A stretch of DNA of 64,000 nucleotides from Orobanche coerulescens (Eukaryota; Streptophyta; Magnoliopsida; Lamiales; Orobanchaceae), in NCBI GenBank assembly GCA_033398695.1, contig CM065815.1, forward strand, positions 140,599,001 through 140,663,000, given 5' to 3'. The notes below the pieces were generated by a model, which saw only the letters and a list, made by a program, of their open reading frames with translations, ran no database searches and was not told where the DNA came from. Both the position numbers and the translations under genes were made by a program. Below are positions 8,793 through 20,595 of this stretch, in pieces. The stretch's first letter is position 1. Every line of letters begins with the position of its first letter.

Positions 8793-10685
8793 TGTAACAC
8801 CCCCAAAACCTTACGGGAGTATTACACGCCGTGGGCCCCGCGCCGGAACCCACCAGGCTAAAAACCAATTACAAAAATGCCCAAAAAGGCCGATGACGGT
8901 AGTATTTTTCAAAACTCACAAAATCATTTGAAAACACCAACTACCGTCAAGATAATCAAGGCCAAAAACTCGGTTAAGGGAATCGGTTTTTGAAATCAAA
9001 CTCAGTTGGCATAAATCCGAAAGCCATTTGAAAGAACTCACAGCGGATAAAAATACAGTCCAAGATACATATACATCAATAATAATATACACAAACAAAA
9101 TACACGATTCCCCAACAATATGCCATAGCCAGTATCGTCCGGAATCCTCGCTTCACGACCGCTACCATCAAAGTTCTCAATACCTGAAAAACAAGTCCCA
9201 CAACGGGGTCAGCAATAATGCCCGACAAATAACCGCAAGTACATAAACATAAATATTCACATGCCATGCATCATGAGAATAATAACCTCAACGATAACCT
9301 TACCACTTCCGGTAATCCAACGATTCTCATCAAAATCCCAATATCACGATAATACCACATAATACCTCAATACCGAATACCTTCCCGTACACAATCTTCT
9401 ATGTACGATTACCACAAAACATACCTCTATCCGGACTTCCTTCCAAAATGTATACTATAGACCAAGAATATCCAAAATGACATCAACAATATCCGAATAC
9501 TACAATCTTCCCAAGATTGTCCAAGTATCTCAACAATCATCAACTGTGCATTCTAATCCTTTTAGAACATCACTGAACATTCGTAAATATGCAATACAAC
9601 ATAAAATACTTATGAAATGTAAATGGAATTACTCATCAAAACATTACAACCGAACAAGTAAGCACTTGCCTGGATACCAACACGACAAAACCAACATCGA
9701 ACTCGTCGCCCTCGTCTATGAGCTCTTCAGCCCCGAATGGACGGAATCTACGGCTTTTCACCGCGGCAAAATGATTATACCTATTGGTTAATCAACCTAG
9801 AACAATAATCATATCAATAATCAAACCAACTTGGTAACAATGATCATAACATATTCAATCCGGAATTCAACCTCATATCAAGATTCATCTCATCTAAATC
9901 AACCACTATCATCACTATGATTTAGAATATCATCTTAAATCGGTTAAACGAATTATCAAATCATCATAGTCATCATATGGCCTCAAGAACATCAAGAACT
10001 CTATGATTCCATAATCATAATCATCATAATCAAGGCATTTGATCATCAATTCATTATCTCCCCTTAACAAAATTCCCATAATTACCAAGAATCATCACAA
10101 AAATATCAATTCAACCATCATTCATACGAAAACGTGTAGAATTTTCCAAGTTCTACTCATTGAGACATTTCATCGAACACTTTGAAGGCATAGTCCAATT
10201 CAATCGATTATTCAAAGGAATACTCGAATTTGTTCCACAAAACTTCAAGGTTAATGAATGATTACGAGTTTACAACAAATTTCCATCAATAATCTGAATC
10301 AAAACGAATCAAATCAGCCAAAACACCAAGAAACCTCAAGAACATCCAAAAACCAAAAGTTTAGGTGTTCTTACCTTCGATCCGGGTGGAGATGATGTTA
10401 ATCCATGAATAAAACTTCCAAAACATGTTGTTACATGATGATCTTACTCAAATCCATCCACTTTTGCTGAAGGAATCGCGAAAAAACGAAGAAGAATGAA
10501 AAATGCCCAAGATGACTCGGTCCAGGCCTTATATAGGCCGATCCCTGCCGGCACCTTACGTACGTAACCGGCAGGTGCTTACGTACGTAGCCGGCCGTGG
10601 CCTACCCTACTGCCCAGTTTGGCCGACATCCTTACGTACGTAACCGGCAGCTGCTTACGTACGTAACGGTCCCTTACGGCCGTAA
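8793..10685 (-). repeat. 5' LTR of N1, interrupted at 10685 by element B
   Basis: It begins TGTAACACCCCC directly beside the PBS and follows the complete LTR at 27680-30200 closely until 10685. There TGTAATATCC of element B begins. The missing ~0.6 kb has no counterpart next to B's far end, so a rearrangement followed. Confidence 0.88.
10538..10685 (-). promoter_or_regulatory. N1 promoter: TATA box and TTACG-TA-CGTAA array
   Basis: On the minus strand CTATATAAGG (10538-10547) is preceded by TTACGTACGTAA-type palindromes at 10556, 10579 (last base G), 10632 and 10655, and TTACGGCCGTAA at 10674-10685. The same arrangement occurs in N2. Element B inserted exactly at the edge of the last palindrome. 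Confidence 0.72.
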
Positions 10686-12169
10686 TGTAATATCCGCAAT
10701 TTCGAATTTCGGTAATTTTTTTTTTTCGGCGGAAGTGCGTTTTGACGACTCGCTCATGACCGTTTTGTCATTCCGAGAATGATTAATTCTGCACTTTTTG
10801 TGATCCGAGCTCGTTTCGGTGTCGTTTTGTCGAGTTCCGTGCTTTTTAGCGGTTTTTCCGCACTTGAGTTCGATTCTTGCGAATCTCGTCCGAAACTGTT
10901 GTTTCGACCTTCTTGTAAGTTCATTTAATGTTATTATTCATGTTGCAAGCTTCGGTTTGGTTATTCGATCACGTATCGTGATTTTGGGGCGTTTTGGGCC
11001 ATTTTCGTAATTTCCCAAAGTTTGGGGTAATTACTTTCCGTTGTCGAATTTCGAGCCTTCGGGTAGTCGGAATCGTGTGTTCTATTAGTGCTCGGATTCG
11101 TCTTTTCGAGTACTTCGTAACCGTATCTTCAATTCGTACTCAGGTTCGGGTTTCGGGGTCGTTCGGGCCGTCGGAGTTGGTCCCGGCCGAGTCATGGCCG
11201 GGCATGCTCGGGCCGTGCCACCGCCGAGTAACGTGCGGTAGTGATCGGCGATTCGTACATAAGGCCGATTCGTCGTAAGGCCCTGGCCGTGCGTAACGTA
11301 ATGCCCGCATTTTCCAGCGATGAGTTCGGCCATGGCGGTTACGTCGTAAGCCATGGCCGATTACGTCACGTAACCCGCCGATCACTTATTTAAGGCCTGG
11401 TAGCGTGTTTTTCACCCAGTTCTTCATTCTTTTCCTTCCCGTACGCGGCTGTGGGTGTGTATATCATGGAGAGATGTTGTTGGACAATCAATCCATGAAG
11501 TTTTGGAGTTCATATCATCAATGATCAATCCTATAACATCCTCCAATCTACCGAATCAGGTCAGATTTCCTAGAAATCTAGTCGTGGGGAATTTGGGTAT
11601 TTTGGTTGTTTTCGTCCTATTAGTCCGATTTAACTTAGGATTATGATGGATTGATGATTATTTAGATGTATTATATCATTTCCTTTATTATTCCATGGTT
11701 GGATCGTATCGATTCGTTGTTTTGGTCGAGTTCTTGATCGACGCCTTGAAGGTGTCCGGTAGAATGTCATAGAGGGGTTTTCGGACATTCTACGATTATT
11801 CTTCCTCGTATGATCGATGATTTATTGATTATATGTTATTAGGGTCGAGTTTCTTGCGAAGAAACCGAGTTGAACCCTTCCGTTCGTTGTCGTCTTCCTT
11901 TTCGATAGCATCGGGCGTTTCGAAGCTTCCCGGTTGAGCCGTGTTCGTCGGAATACTTGCGTGCCGATTTCAAGGCAAGTATCTTGTCCATACGTTTCAT
12001 GTTTCGTAGGCATAATTATTGATAAATGATTTTATGCGAAATCCAATGTTTAATGAACGTAAAAAGGGATCGGTATGTTCTCGATAAATGTTGTCTTTCA
12101 ATAATAATTCTTGTACTTCGTGAATATATGTGTTCTCGGAATATATGTGTTGGTTTTGTATGTTAAAAG
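10686..12169 (+). repeat. 5' LTR of element B, first part
   Basis: It starts TGTAATATCCGC. A TATA-like TTATTTAAGG lies at 11386-11395, preceded by CpG palindromes (ATTACGTCACGTAA near 11360, GGCCATGGC). It is cut at 12169 by E2 and continues at 23233. Total LTR length without E2 is about 2.96 kb. Confidence 0.8.
12165..12169 (+). repeat. Target site duplication AAAAG of E2 (left copy)
   Basis: AAAAG directly precedes TGTAACACCCC. The right copy follows ATTACA at 23228-23232. A perfect 5-bp TSD shows that E2 is one complete insertion event in B's LTR. Confidence 0.93.
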
Positions 12170-14799
12170 TGTAACACCCCAAACTAGGCGGATATTACAG
12201 TGCCGTGGACCCCCGACTGGGACCCACCAGGCGAATGGAAGAGGATGAATTACACAGGGTAAATGTAGTACCGAACCACATTATAACATCAATTACTCCG
12301 AGTAGGAGTTTCATACAACACACCCAGGATAATAGAATACATGTGTATCTTATGTGACGATAAAATGCACGACACTGAATGAAATGAGTATTCAAACGGA
12401 ATGTCTGCAGCGGAATAAATAAAGAAAACATGAATGACTGAATAAATGACTGAAAGGACTGGGGGCCCCTCCTAGTATCACTGGGACTCCCCGCCGTCAA
12501 CGTGTTCTCCCTGCGCCTTTGCCTTGCCATGACCTGAAAAACAATATCCCCAAACGGGTCGATTATACTGAGAACAACAATCCTCAAGGGTTGAAAATAC
12601 ACAATTATGATTAACTGAAGTTATGAAATATTCTTAGCTATGAATTACGCTGGAGAGGAGTATCATAGTACGCCCGTAATGTTCTGTGTGAGTGTACAAC
12701 ACCCGTCCGTGTACCTAATTAGTCTCACGGTGTAACGCTTTCCCGTGTGCACGGTCTAATGTATCGGTGAACCCAATACAATAACCATCGTGTGCCCGAC
12801 TAAAAATTCCACACAGCCACACCCGGCCACGCAATATGAACCTAGAAGGTCATATGAACGAGAATGACCGTAATGAATATCAATGAATAAGTAATAATCT
12901 GACAAAGTCAAGAATGACTCACCGAGATGAGAGTAATAATGAAATGAATGATAGCTCAACGAAAAGATTGGAACCGTCGTTCCTTATGACTGAAGTGATT
13001 AATTGACAATAACAAGTTTTAATATGATTAATACAATGATGAATGAGTTATGATTATGAATAATCAACAACAAAAGGTATGAATATCCTTTTAACCGAGT
13101 AAGAATTAACTTACACAACAACGATGAAGAATGTCCGTCCACGAACAACGTCCTAACCAAGATACCGGTTTCTCGAACAACCTTAATTCAATACAATTGC
13201 CAACAATCCGATCAATAACGAATTAAACACGAATATAACGAACTCAAGACGTCGATACGATTAAACCAAGTTCATTGGGGCATTATATCGAACACTTTGA
13301 GGCCAACTTTGATTGATTACCACTAAACCTCAATAATACCAACTTCAAATCCCCAAGAAGTGCTTCAAAACAACAAAACATCTCTAATACGATCAATAAT
13401 CCGTTATGAATATCCAAAAACGTGATTATAACAACAATTAATCGGAAATCCCCAAATCCAACTCGATATTCAAAGTGTTCTTGAATAAATCTCTCAATAA
13501 TCCAATGAATCCTTATACAAACTCATAATCATATACATATCCCTTCATATAACATGATTATAACGTCCAAAACATCATAACTCAACACAAAATCGAAATC
13601 CAAGGTGTTGAAGAAATTACCTCTTGAAGATCCAACCACTACGATCCGAAGAACACGAGTTAAAACGAGTATCCAAGCTTCTCAAAGGAATGAAGATGAT
13701 GAAGATTACACACTCAAGTGATTGATGATGATAAAATCTCTCTCTCAACCCTCTCTCTCGGATGAAGAAGGAAAAAAGAAGAAGTGAGGAGAAATGACCC
13801 GGCCAAGTCATTAAATACTGCCGGAAGTTACGGCCGTAACTCGGCCCTCTTACGGCCATAACTTTCCAAGTCAACGGCCCTACGGCCGTAACCGTCCAAC
13901 TCGTACGGCCGTAACTCGGCTTCGTCCGAAAGCTCAAGCAGACTTACGGCCGTAATCGATCTGAGTTACGGCGTAACCCGCCGTCAAAAACATCCGTCGA
14001 CACCCTTACGGCCGTAACCGCACACCTTACGGCCGTAACTCGATGATACGGCCGTATCCGCCAAACTTACGGGCGTAAGCCCTCTTCGTCGAAAACGACT
14101 GTGTACACTGCCAGCGTCGGCCAGACGCCAAGCCTTACGGCCGTACCTTCCTCGACTTACGGCCGTATGCCGCAACCCTTACGGCCGTAAGTCACCCTTG
14201 GTCGACAACACCCAAAATTCACGAACACCACTTACGGCCGTATCTCACCTTCCTTACGACCGTAACTCACCTTCGGCTAAAAATGTCTCGGTAGCACTTG
14301 ACGCGACGGCCAGAATCGCCAGCCTTACGGCCGTACTGCCGACTTACGGCCGTACCACAAGACCTTACGGCCGTAAGTCCCTTTCGTCCAAATGGCACGA
14401 AAACACGAACCCTTGTTACGGCCGTAACCCAAAGTCCTTACGGCCGTAACTCGATCTGGCCAAGTTGAAAATTCCGATAACTCCGATTCCTCGCTACGGT
14501 GATGAATGATCCGACATAACATACGAATGTGAAAATGAACAAGTCTAAAACAAGCCACCGATGAAGCCCCCAAAGATATCGACTACCAATCACGATGAAA
14601 ACAACAATACTCCCGTCGGTCTCTAAACGGAGATGACATGCCGATCGGTAAATCGATATACGATTACAACAAGCCAACGGTGAACACAAATGAATGAATC
14701 AAGAATGATGAGTGATTATTAACGAGTGAGAAATACCGAGTGACAATTACAGATCGATAATTCTTGAATGAAAATGAATGAATTACAACCGGTATTACA
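12170..14799 (-). repeat. 3' LTR of E2 (2630 bp)
   Basis: On the plus strand it runs from TGTAACACCCCAAAC to GGTATTACA and pairs with 20596-23227. It contains the TTACG-GC-CGTAA array and the shared CCCC/GGGG..CAGGT block (12532-12560). The ORFs in it are translations of the array in both directions. Confidence 0.95.
13808..14453 (-). promoter_or_regulatory. E2 LTR promoter: TATA-like site and ~20 TTACG-GC-CGTAA palindromes
   Basis: TTACGGCCGTAA and one- or two-base variants recur about every 30 bp from 13837 to 14453. On the minus strand they end ~20 bp upstream of GTATTTAATG (about 13810), a probable TATA box. The other LTR repeats this at 22236-22880. The motif is a perfect 12-bp palindrome containing two CpGs. 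Confidence 0.73.
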
Positions 14800-14816
14800 T
14801 ACTCCCCTTAAAAAGA
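14800..14816 (-). other. Polypurine tract of E2
   Basis: The reverse complement of TACTCCCCTTAAAAAGA abuts the 3' LTR, between integrase's end and the LTR, as expected for plus-strand priming. Confidence 0.85.
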
Positions 14817-14866
14817 GTTTCGTCCCGAAACTAAGGGTCAAACAACTCGGGATAACTCCCCGCATA

Positions 14867-15924
14867 CTATCCTCGGTTTCCTGTAGCTTCTTCGACTCCG
14901 TGTCTAGACCACTGAATTTTAACCAAAGGAATAGTCTTATTCCTCAACTGTTTGATTCGCCGCTCTAAAACTCGAATAGGACGTTCCTCATATGAATGAT
15001 CGTCGGCGATCTCGATTTCGTCGAACTGGAGTATGTGACTCGGGTCGGCAACATACTTCCGTAACTGAGCGACATGAAACACGTTATGAATTCGGCTCAA
15101 CGCCGGAGGTAAAGCCAATCGATAAGCTAACTCGCCCACTCGATCCAAAATCTCAAACGGTCCAATGAATCTCGGACTCAACTTTCCCCTCTTCCCAAAA
15201 CGAAAAATACCTCGACTCGGGGATACCTTGACCAAAACGTGGTCACCCGTCTCGAACTCTAGTGGTCGACGACGATTATCTGCATAGGATTTGCCGACTC
15301 GAGCCAACATACGACTCCTGATTAAAGCTACCTTCTCTCGGGCGGCTATAAGCATATCGGGCTCGGTGCCGATTGATTCTGACAAGTCATCCCAACACAG
15401 AGGAGACCGACAACGACGACCGTACAAGGCCTCGTAAGGTGCCATCTTAATGGAAGCATGCCAGCTATTATTATACGTGAACTCGATCAATGGTAGTTGG
15501 GCTTCCCAATCGTCCTTCCAATCGAGGACGCATGCCCTCAACATGTCCTCTAATGTCCGAATAGTCCTCTCGATTGCCCGTCGACCGAGGATGAAAAGCG
15601 ATGCGAGATTGAGCCGAGTTCCCATAGCACGATGAATCGATTTCCAAAATGAGACACAAATCGTCGTCACGATCGGAACGATACTCTTAGGAGTACCATG
15701 AAGTCGACTATCTCTTTGATGAACAATCGAGCCGAGTCTCTCGGGACCCCACGTATCCTTGATCTCAAGGAAATGAGTGATTTAGTTAAGCGGTCCACAA
15801 TCACCAGATCGTATTCATGCCACGATGACTCGTCGGCAAACTCGTGATGAAGTCCATAGAAATGTCTTCCCACTTCCACTCCGGAATAGGGAGAGGTTTG
15901 ACATACCCGCCCGCCGATGTTCAA
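14867..15924 (-). pseudogene. pol: Integrase core and C-terminus of E2
   Basis: Minus strand, in two main frames. The upstream frame (15924-15667) keeps the start of the catalytic core only in damaged form (VIVDRLTKS recognisable). The downstream frame (15670-14867) has IEFTYNNSWHASIKMAPYEA, CRSPLCWDD, ADNRRRPLEFETGDHVLVKV, the GPY/F module FIGPFEILDRVGELAYRLAL and the tail VKIQWSRHGVEEATG, which breaks just before the normal ATWE motif. The SERTIQ-type Glu region is altered (RRAIERTIRTLED). It would insert cDNA; as written it is broken in several places. Confidence 0.88.
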
Positions 15925-16706
15925 TCTTAACTTGTTGATGAGTTAAGCATCTCGAAACAAATTCTGCGACTTCTCGCTTCATATTACTCCACCGGTAATT
16001 ACTGTTTCAAGTCCTTGTACATCTTCTGGACCGGATGAACAGAATAAGGGGTAGCATGAGCTTCTCTCAAAATCGAGTTTTTCAACTCGTCATTCGCGAT
16101 ACGCACAACCGATTCTTAAATCTCAAAAGTCCATCCTCGTGGACCACGAATCCAGGGGCTTTCTCTGAGCCACATCCTCACGGATGCGCAATAATGAAGG
16201 GTCGAACTCGATTCTCTCTGATTACCTCCTCGAGTGACGATGAAATCTCTAACATACAAAGTGTCCCTGAACTCGCTGAAGCGGACCTCGATCTCGGGTC
16301 TAAGGAATTCCTGAAGTTCCTTCTGAACTGTTAGACGAGCAAGCATCTGCTCCTGAACGGACTTGCGACTCAAGGCGTCGGCGACAACGTTCGCCTTGCC
16401 CGGGTGGTAAAGGATCTCGATATCGTAATCTTTGATTAATTCTAACCACCGTCTCTGTCGCATATTTAACTCCTTCTGAGTAAATATATACTTTAAACTC
16501 TTATGATCGGTGAATATCTGACAGGTAACGCCATAAAGATAATGACGCCATATTTTCAAAGCGAACACCACGGCTGCTAGCTCCAGGTCGTGGGTCGGAT
16601 AATTAACCTCGTAAGGTCTCAATTGCCGTGAAGCATAAGCAATAACCTTTCCGTTCTGCATGAGCACACATCCGAGACCCTGCCCGGACGCATCACTATA
16701 AACCAA
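15925..16706 (-). pseudogene. pol: RNase H and integrase zinc domain of E2
   Basis: The frame opens with [15 protein letters not shown], then [45 protein letters not shown]: a complete RNase H. It continues towards the integrase zinc region but shifts frame around 16130-16250, so only traces of the HHCC motif survive before 15925. The break from RT at ~16700 is a single small deletion in [15 protein letters not shown], in a stretch without CTG. Confidence 0.88.
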
Positions 16707-17649
16707 ATCCCTCCGTCCCCTGCGGCAAGGAAAGTACAGGTGCTGTCATTAACCGGCTCTTGAGTTCCTCAAAACTCTGCTGACACGCGTCGGACCACGT
16801 GTATTTCTTATCCTTTCGCAAAAGGTTCGTCAATGGTTGAGCAATTTTGGAAAATCCTTCCACAAATCGCCGATAATAACCCGCTAATCCGAGGAAACTC
16901 CGGGTTTCCTTAACATTCTTCGGAGGTAACCAATCTCGAATAGCCTCCGTCTTCTGAGGGTCGACACGAACTCCGTCTGATGAAATTACATGTCCGAGAA
17001 AAGTCACTTCGGACATCCAGAACTCGCACTTGGAAAACTTTCCAAAAAGTTGCTCTCGTCTCAACACGTCGAGGACCTGATGAAGATGAACCTCGTGATC
17101 CTCTCGGCTACGAGAATAAATCAAAATATCGTCGATGAAGACAACAACAAACTGATCCAAAAAGTCGATGAAAACCCGATTCATCAATTCCATGAATACC
17201 GCAGGTGCATTAGTTAGCCCGAACGGCATAACTACGAACTCATAATGACCATAGCGTGTTCGAAACGCCGTCCTCGCGATATCCGACTCTCGAATCCGCA
17301 ATTGGTGATATCCAGATCTTAAGTCGATCTTGGAAAATACTGAAGCTCCCTGAAGTTGATCTAAAAGATCATCAATACGGGGTAAGGGATATTTATTCTT
17401 GATTGTCACTCTGTTCAACTCCCGATAATCGATACACAAACGAAATGAACCATCCTTCTTCTTGACAAACAACACGGGTGCTCCCCATGGAGACGCACTC
17501 GGTCGGATATAACCCTTCTCGAACAATTCCTCAAGTTGGTTCTTTAATTCCTGCATTTCGGTCGGGGCCATCCGGTACGGTGCCTTCGATATCGGGGACG
17601 TACCAGGCTCCAACTCAATCGTGAATTCCACATCCCTCTGTGGAGGCAA
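16696..17649 (-). pseudogene. pol: Reverse transcriptase of E2
   Basis: The domain is continuous: [69 protein letters not shown], the catalytic FIDD in [27 protein letters not shown] and [15 protein letters not shown]. The frame joins protease upstream through a shift at about 17650. There, on the plus strand, TAACTAAATGCGG replaces a sequence that in relatives would encode FPEDLPGLP and would need CTGG. All catalytic residues are intact. Confidence 0.93.
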
Positions 17650-18909
17650 ACCAGGTAACTAAATGCGGAAAAACATCGGCATATTCACTCACCACCGGAA
17701 TATCCGTTAACATTACTGATGACTTCTCGGTTTTGGCCATATAGCACCAATAACCGACACATCCCTGATTGAGTAACCTTACTGCTTTCATCAAATTAAT
17801 GACCTTACCAGAACAGCCGGGATTACCTCCCTGAAACACACATTCAACCCCATCGTCTGAAATGATAGTGACCATACGCTTACGGACACTAATGATGGCA
17901 TCATGACGATCCATCCAATCAATACCCAAGATGACGTCGTCCCTCGGCAAATCTACCACGATTAGGTCTGCTGGCCATACACGACCATGAAACTGAATCG
18001 GACAATTCTGAATCTCACGATTACCGATAATTCGTCTACCATCAGGTAGGCCGATGACATAAGGCTCACAACTAGTAGCACTACCCAGACGTAGTCTACT
18101 CAAACATGACTCGGAAATGAATGAATGCGATGCACCAGTATCAAAAAGGGTACACACAGGTTGAGATAGAATATCGAGTGTACCTGAGATCATTCGGGCC
18201 TCGGGATCATCAGTCTTCTTCATCTCATAAATCCGGGGCTTGCTAGTCCCGGCACCGGACGCTCCCGTCTGCTGGCTATAGGCTCCACCTTTAGTCGCTC
18301 CTGTCGTTTTAAACGACGCTGATTGAGCGGCCTGACTCTGAACGGCTGACTGCTTAGGTGCCTGAGATGACGTCTGAGTAGGTTTGGAGTCCCTACGGCA
18401 AAAACGGGCCTTATGCCCAGCAATCCCACAATTATGACAGGTGATAGTCTGTCGAGGACACTTGGTACTGAGGTGACCAAGCTCCCCACAGTTAAAACAG
18501 GTGATGGCCGAACTGGCCGCTCGAGACTGAGATTCCGTGGGTCTAGACGACACAGGAGGTCGCTCAGAAAAGGCAGAGCCCGCACGGGGTTTCTTGAAGG
18601 TTGTCTGACCGCCTTCAGACTGGTTACGATTCTTCGATTTCTTGCTAGCAGACGAAGGTTGCTGCTTAGCAATCTCTTTAGCAGTAAGCTCATAGGTGAG
18701 AGCTTTCTCAATGAATTCAGCCAACGTGGTGCAATTATGATTGAGCAACTGAAGTCTCATACGGGGTTTCAGCCTCTTGCTGAAATACTTAATCTTATCC
18801 GCCTCGGAATGAATGATAGATGAGGCGAACGGAAGAAGTTCCTGAAATTTCTCGGCAATGGCGAGAACATCCTCGTCTGATGAGGGGTCGGGAGTGAGTA
18901 ACTCTGACA
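17615..18909 (-). pseudogene. gag: Gag C-terminus and protease of E2
   Basis: This is the minus-strand segment left of the MITE. The matrix/capsid end includes EADKIKYFSKRLKPRMRLQL, then a Ser/Gln-rich linker and two CCHC knuckles (CFNCGELGHLSTKC and CHNCGIAGHKARFC) that bind RNA. After the linker, the aspartic protease shows CTLFDTGASHSFIS and the ILGIDW motif. The frame is continuous for more than 400 codons and breaks only at the RT boundary. Gag and protease are in one frame, the usual chromovirus arrangement. Confidence 0.92.
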
Positions 18910-18917
18910 GCTTGGCC

Positions 18918-19493
18918 TAGGGATGGCAATGGGGCGGGTCGGGGCCGGGTATTGCCTACCCAGACCCGGACCCGCGGTTAAAAACTGGCCCCAGACCCGC
19001 CCAGACCCGCCAAATTTTTTTCGGGTCCGCCCCAGATCCGCCCCGCTTGGTTCTGGGTACCCGCGGATTAATTTTTTTTTCTCGAATTAATATTATATAT
19101 ATAATATATTACTAATTTAAATTTATTACTAATTTAATATATATAAAATATATTACTAATTTAATTACTAATATATATATTTAATTTATTAAGTATTAAT
19201 ATTATATATATTATATATAATATATTACTAATTTAATATATATATATTACTAATTTAATTACTAATATATATTTAATTTATTAAGTATTAATATTATATA
19301 TATATATATATATTTATATATCGGGGCGGGTTCGGGGTGGGTACCCCATACCCCGGAACCGAACCGGACCCGAACTTATTTTTTTCTACCCGCCCCAGAC
19401 CCGGACCCGGACCCGAATTTTGTTACCCGAATTGGACCCATTCGGGTAAAAACCCGCGGGTACCCGAACCCGTGGTTTTTTTTGCCATCCCTA
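18918..19493 (+). mobile_element. hAT-type MITE in E2 gag (576 bp)
   Basis: Terminal inverted repeats TAGGGATGGCAA / TTGCCATCCCTA are flanked by an imperfect 8-bp duplication (GCTTGGCC at 18910-18917, GCTTGGTC at 19494-19501). The ends are GC-rich and mutually complementary (GGGGCGGGTCGGGG against CCCGCCCC-type). The centre (19075-19320) is AT-rich with TA tracts. No transposase is encoded. An 8-bp TSD and this TIR fit the hAT superfamily. Strand is arbitrary. Confidence 0.86.
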
Positions 19494-20101
19494 GCTTGGT
19501 CTCTCTGAGTGGGGCCAGATAATACCTCTCCATCATGAGAGTTTTGAACTGATCCCATGTACAAGATCCTTCGGTGGGCTTCAACGACAACCACCAAGAA
19601 TGAGCGCTCTTACCCAGGTAGTAAGCCGCAACAGAAACTTTGTGTCCTTCCGGACACTCCACCATAGCAAACAACTTCTCGAAATGTTCGAGCCAATGAA
19701 TAATATCTGCCGGCTCGGGCAGGCCCTCGAAAGTCGGTGGCCTGCAAGCGAGAGATGTCGCCGATGATATTGCTCACATTCCTCTCTTGCCTCGAGGTGG
19801 CGGCGGAGGAGCTGTTGATTCGAGTAGTGGAGTTATGCATCGTCTCCATCAACCGAGCCATCTGGTCATTTGGGCCATCATGCCACTGCATAAATGCGAG
19901 TGGGTCAACCGGACACCCTCCGACCGAGCCGTGTCCTGTACGACTCCGATAGTGAATGATCGCGTCCAGGTGAATGAGTGGCAGCGTCACTGCTCGATGA
20001 GTTAGCATTATTCTGGCATTTGCACGTGTGTTCGCACGAGTTCTCGGGATTCGGCCCGCTCCACGGCCTCGTCCTCCTCGTCCTCTGCCGGCTCTTTCCA
20101 T
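19494..20101 (-). pseudogene. gag: Gag N-terminus of E2
   Basis: I chose the ATG at 20101 because it opens MERAGRGRGGRGRGAG, the Gly/Arg-rich start also seen in A and C. Middle parts such as DPLAFMQWHDG are recognisable, then frames change around 19640-19740. The capsid segment YYLGKSAHSWWLSL followed by TWDQFKTLMMERYY is clear in the second frame. Gag is then cut by the MITE and resumes at 18909. Confidence 0.85.
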
Positions 20102-20579
20102 ATCAAGTAGGAAAGTCATAAGATGATTATATTTCCCGCATGAATATCACGTTATGATTATATTATGAAATGATGAAAATGAGCATACACGCTCCAATAC
20201 AACGATTACATGAATGATTAATTGACGTGACATGATTATCTCGATGAAGTTCTTGAAATGATTATCTTGAATGAGTTAACAAGATTAATGATTTGATCTT
20301 TCTAATCAACAACTGAATAATGAAATGAATTGAGTGATTAATGAGTTAACCTGACCGTCCTGATCAAAGTGACAATGATGATTGAGGATTGTTAACTGAT
20401 GAATTATGAATGAATGATTAATGCCAGAAATTATACCATGGCATTAGAAATCTTACAGTTCTTGGTCTGATTGGTTCGGCATTTGCACAGGTCACACGTG
20501 ACGCGAAAGTCCAATGATACTAGTCCGATGACGATGATTTCAAACGAGACATGACTTGGAGGGTAGTATTCAAAACCAC

Positions 20580-20591
20580 GCTCCGATACCA
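20580..20591 (-). other. Primer binding site of E2
   Basis: The minus strand reads TGGTATCGGAGC, one base from the Met-tRNA site TGGTATCAGAGC, 4 nt from the LTR start at 20596. N1 has the same variant. Confidence 0.85.
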
Positions 20592-20595
20592 ACTC

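Larger units (their letters stand above)
7415..10685 (-). mobile_element. Element N1: non-autonomous LTR element, ~2.5 kb LTRs, ~0.67 kb internal
   Basis: On the minus strand the order is 5' LTR (8793-10685, cut by element B), PBS, a 667-bp internal region with no coding potential, PPT, and 3' LTR (only 7415-7744 is in the window; A interrupts the rest). LTR identity and full length come from the second copy at 27147-30200. With no gag or pol it would depend on proteins of a related chromovirus. It differs from classic TRIMs by its very long LTRs. Confidence 0.82.

Noticed and set aside
9477..9791. 104-codon ORF, conserved at 28365-28679
   Set aside because: Conserved because both are copies of the same LTR; it is AT-rich with no domain and reads opposite to the element.
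13984..14573. Several ORFs on both strands rich in YGRK/TAV (also 22155-22946)
   Set aside because: They are translations of the TTACGGCCGTAA array in different frames.
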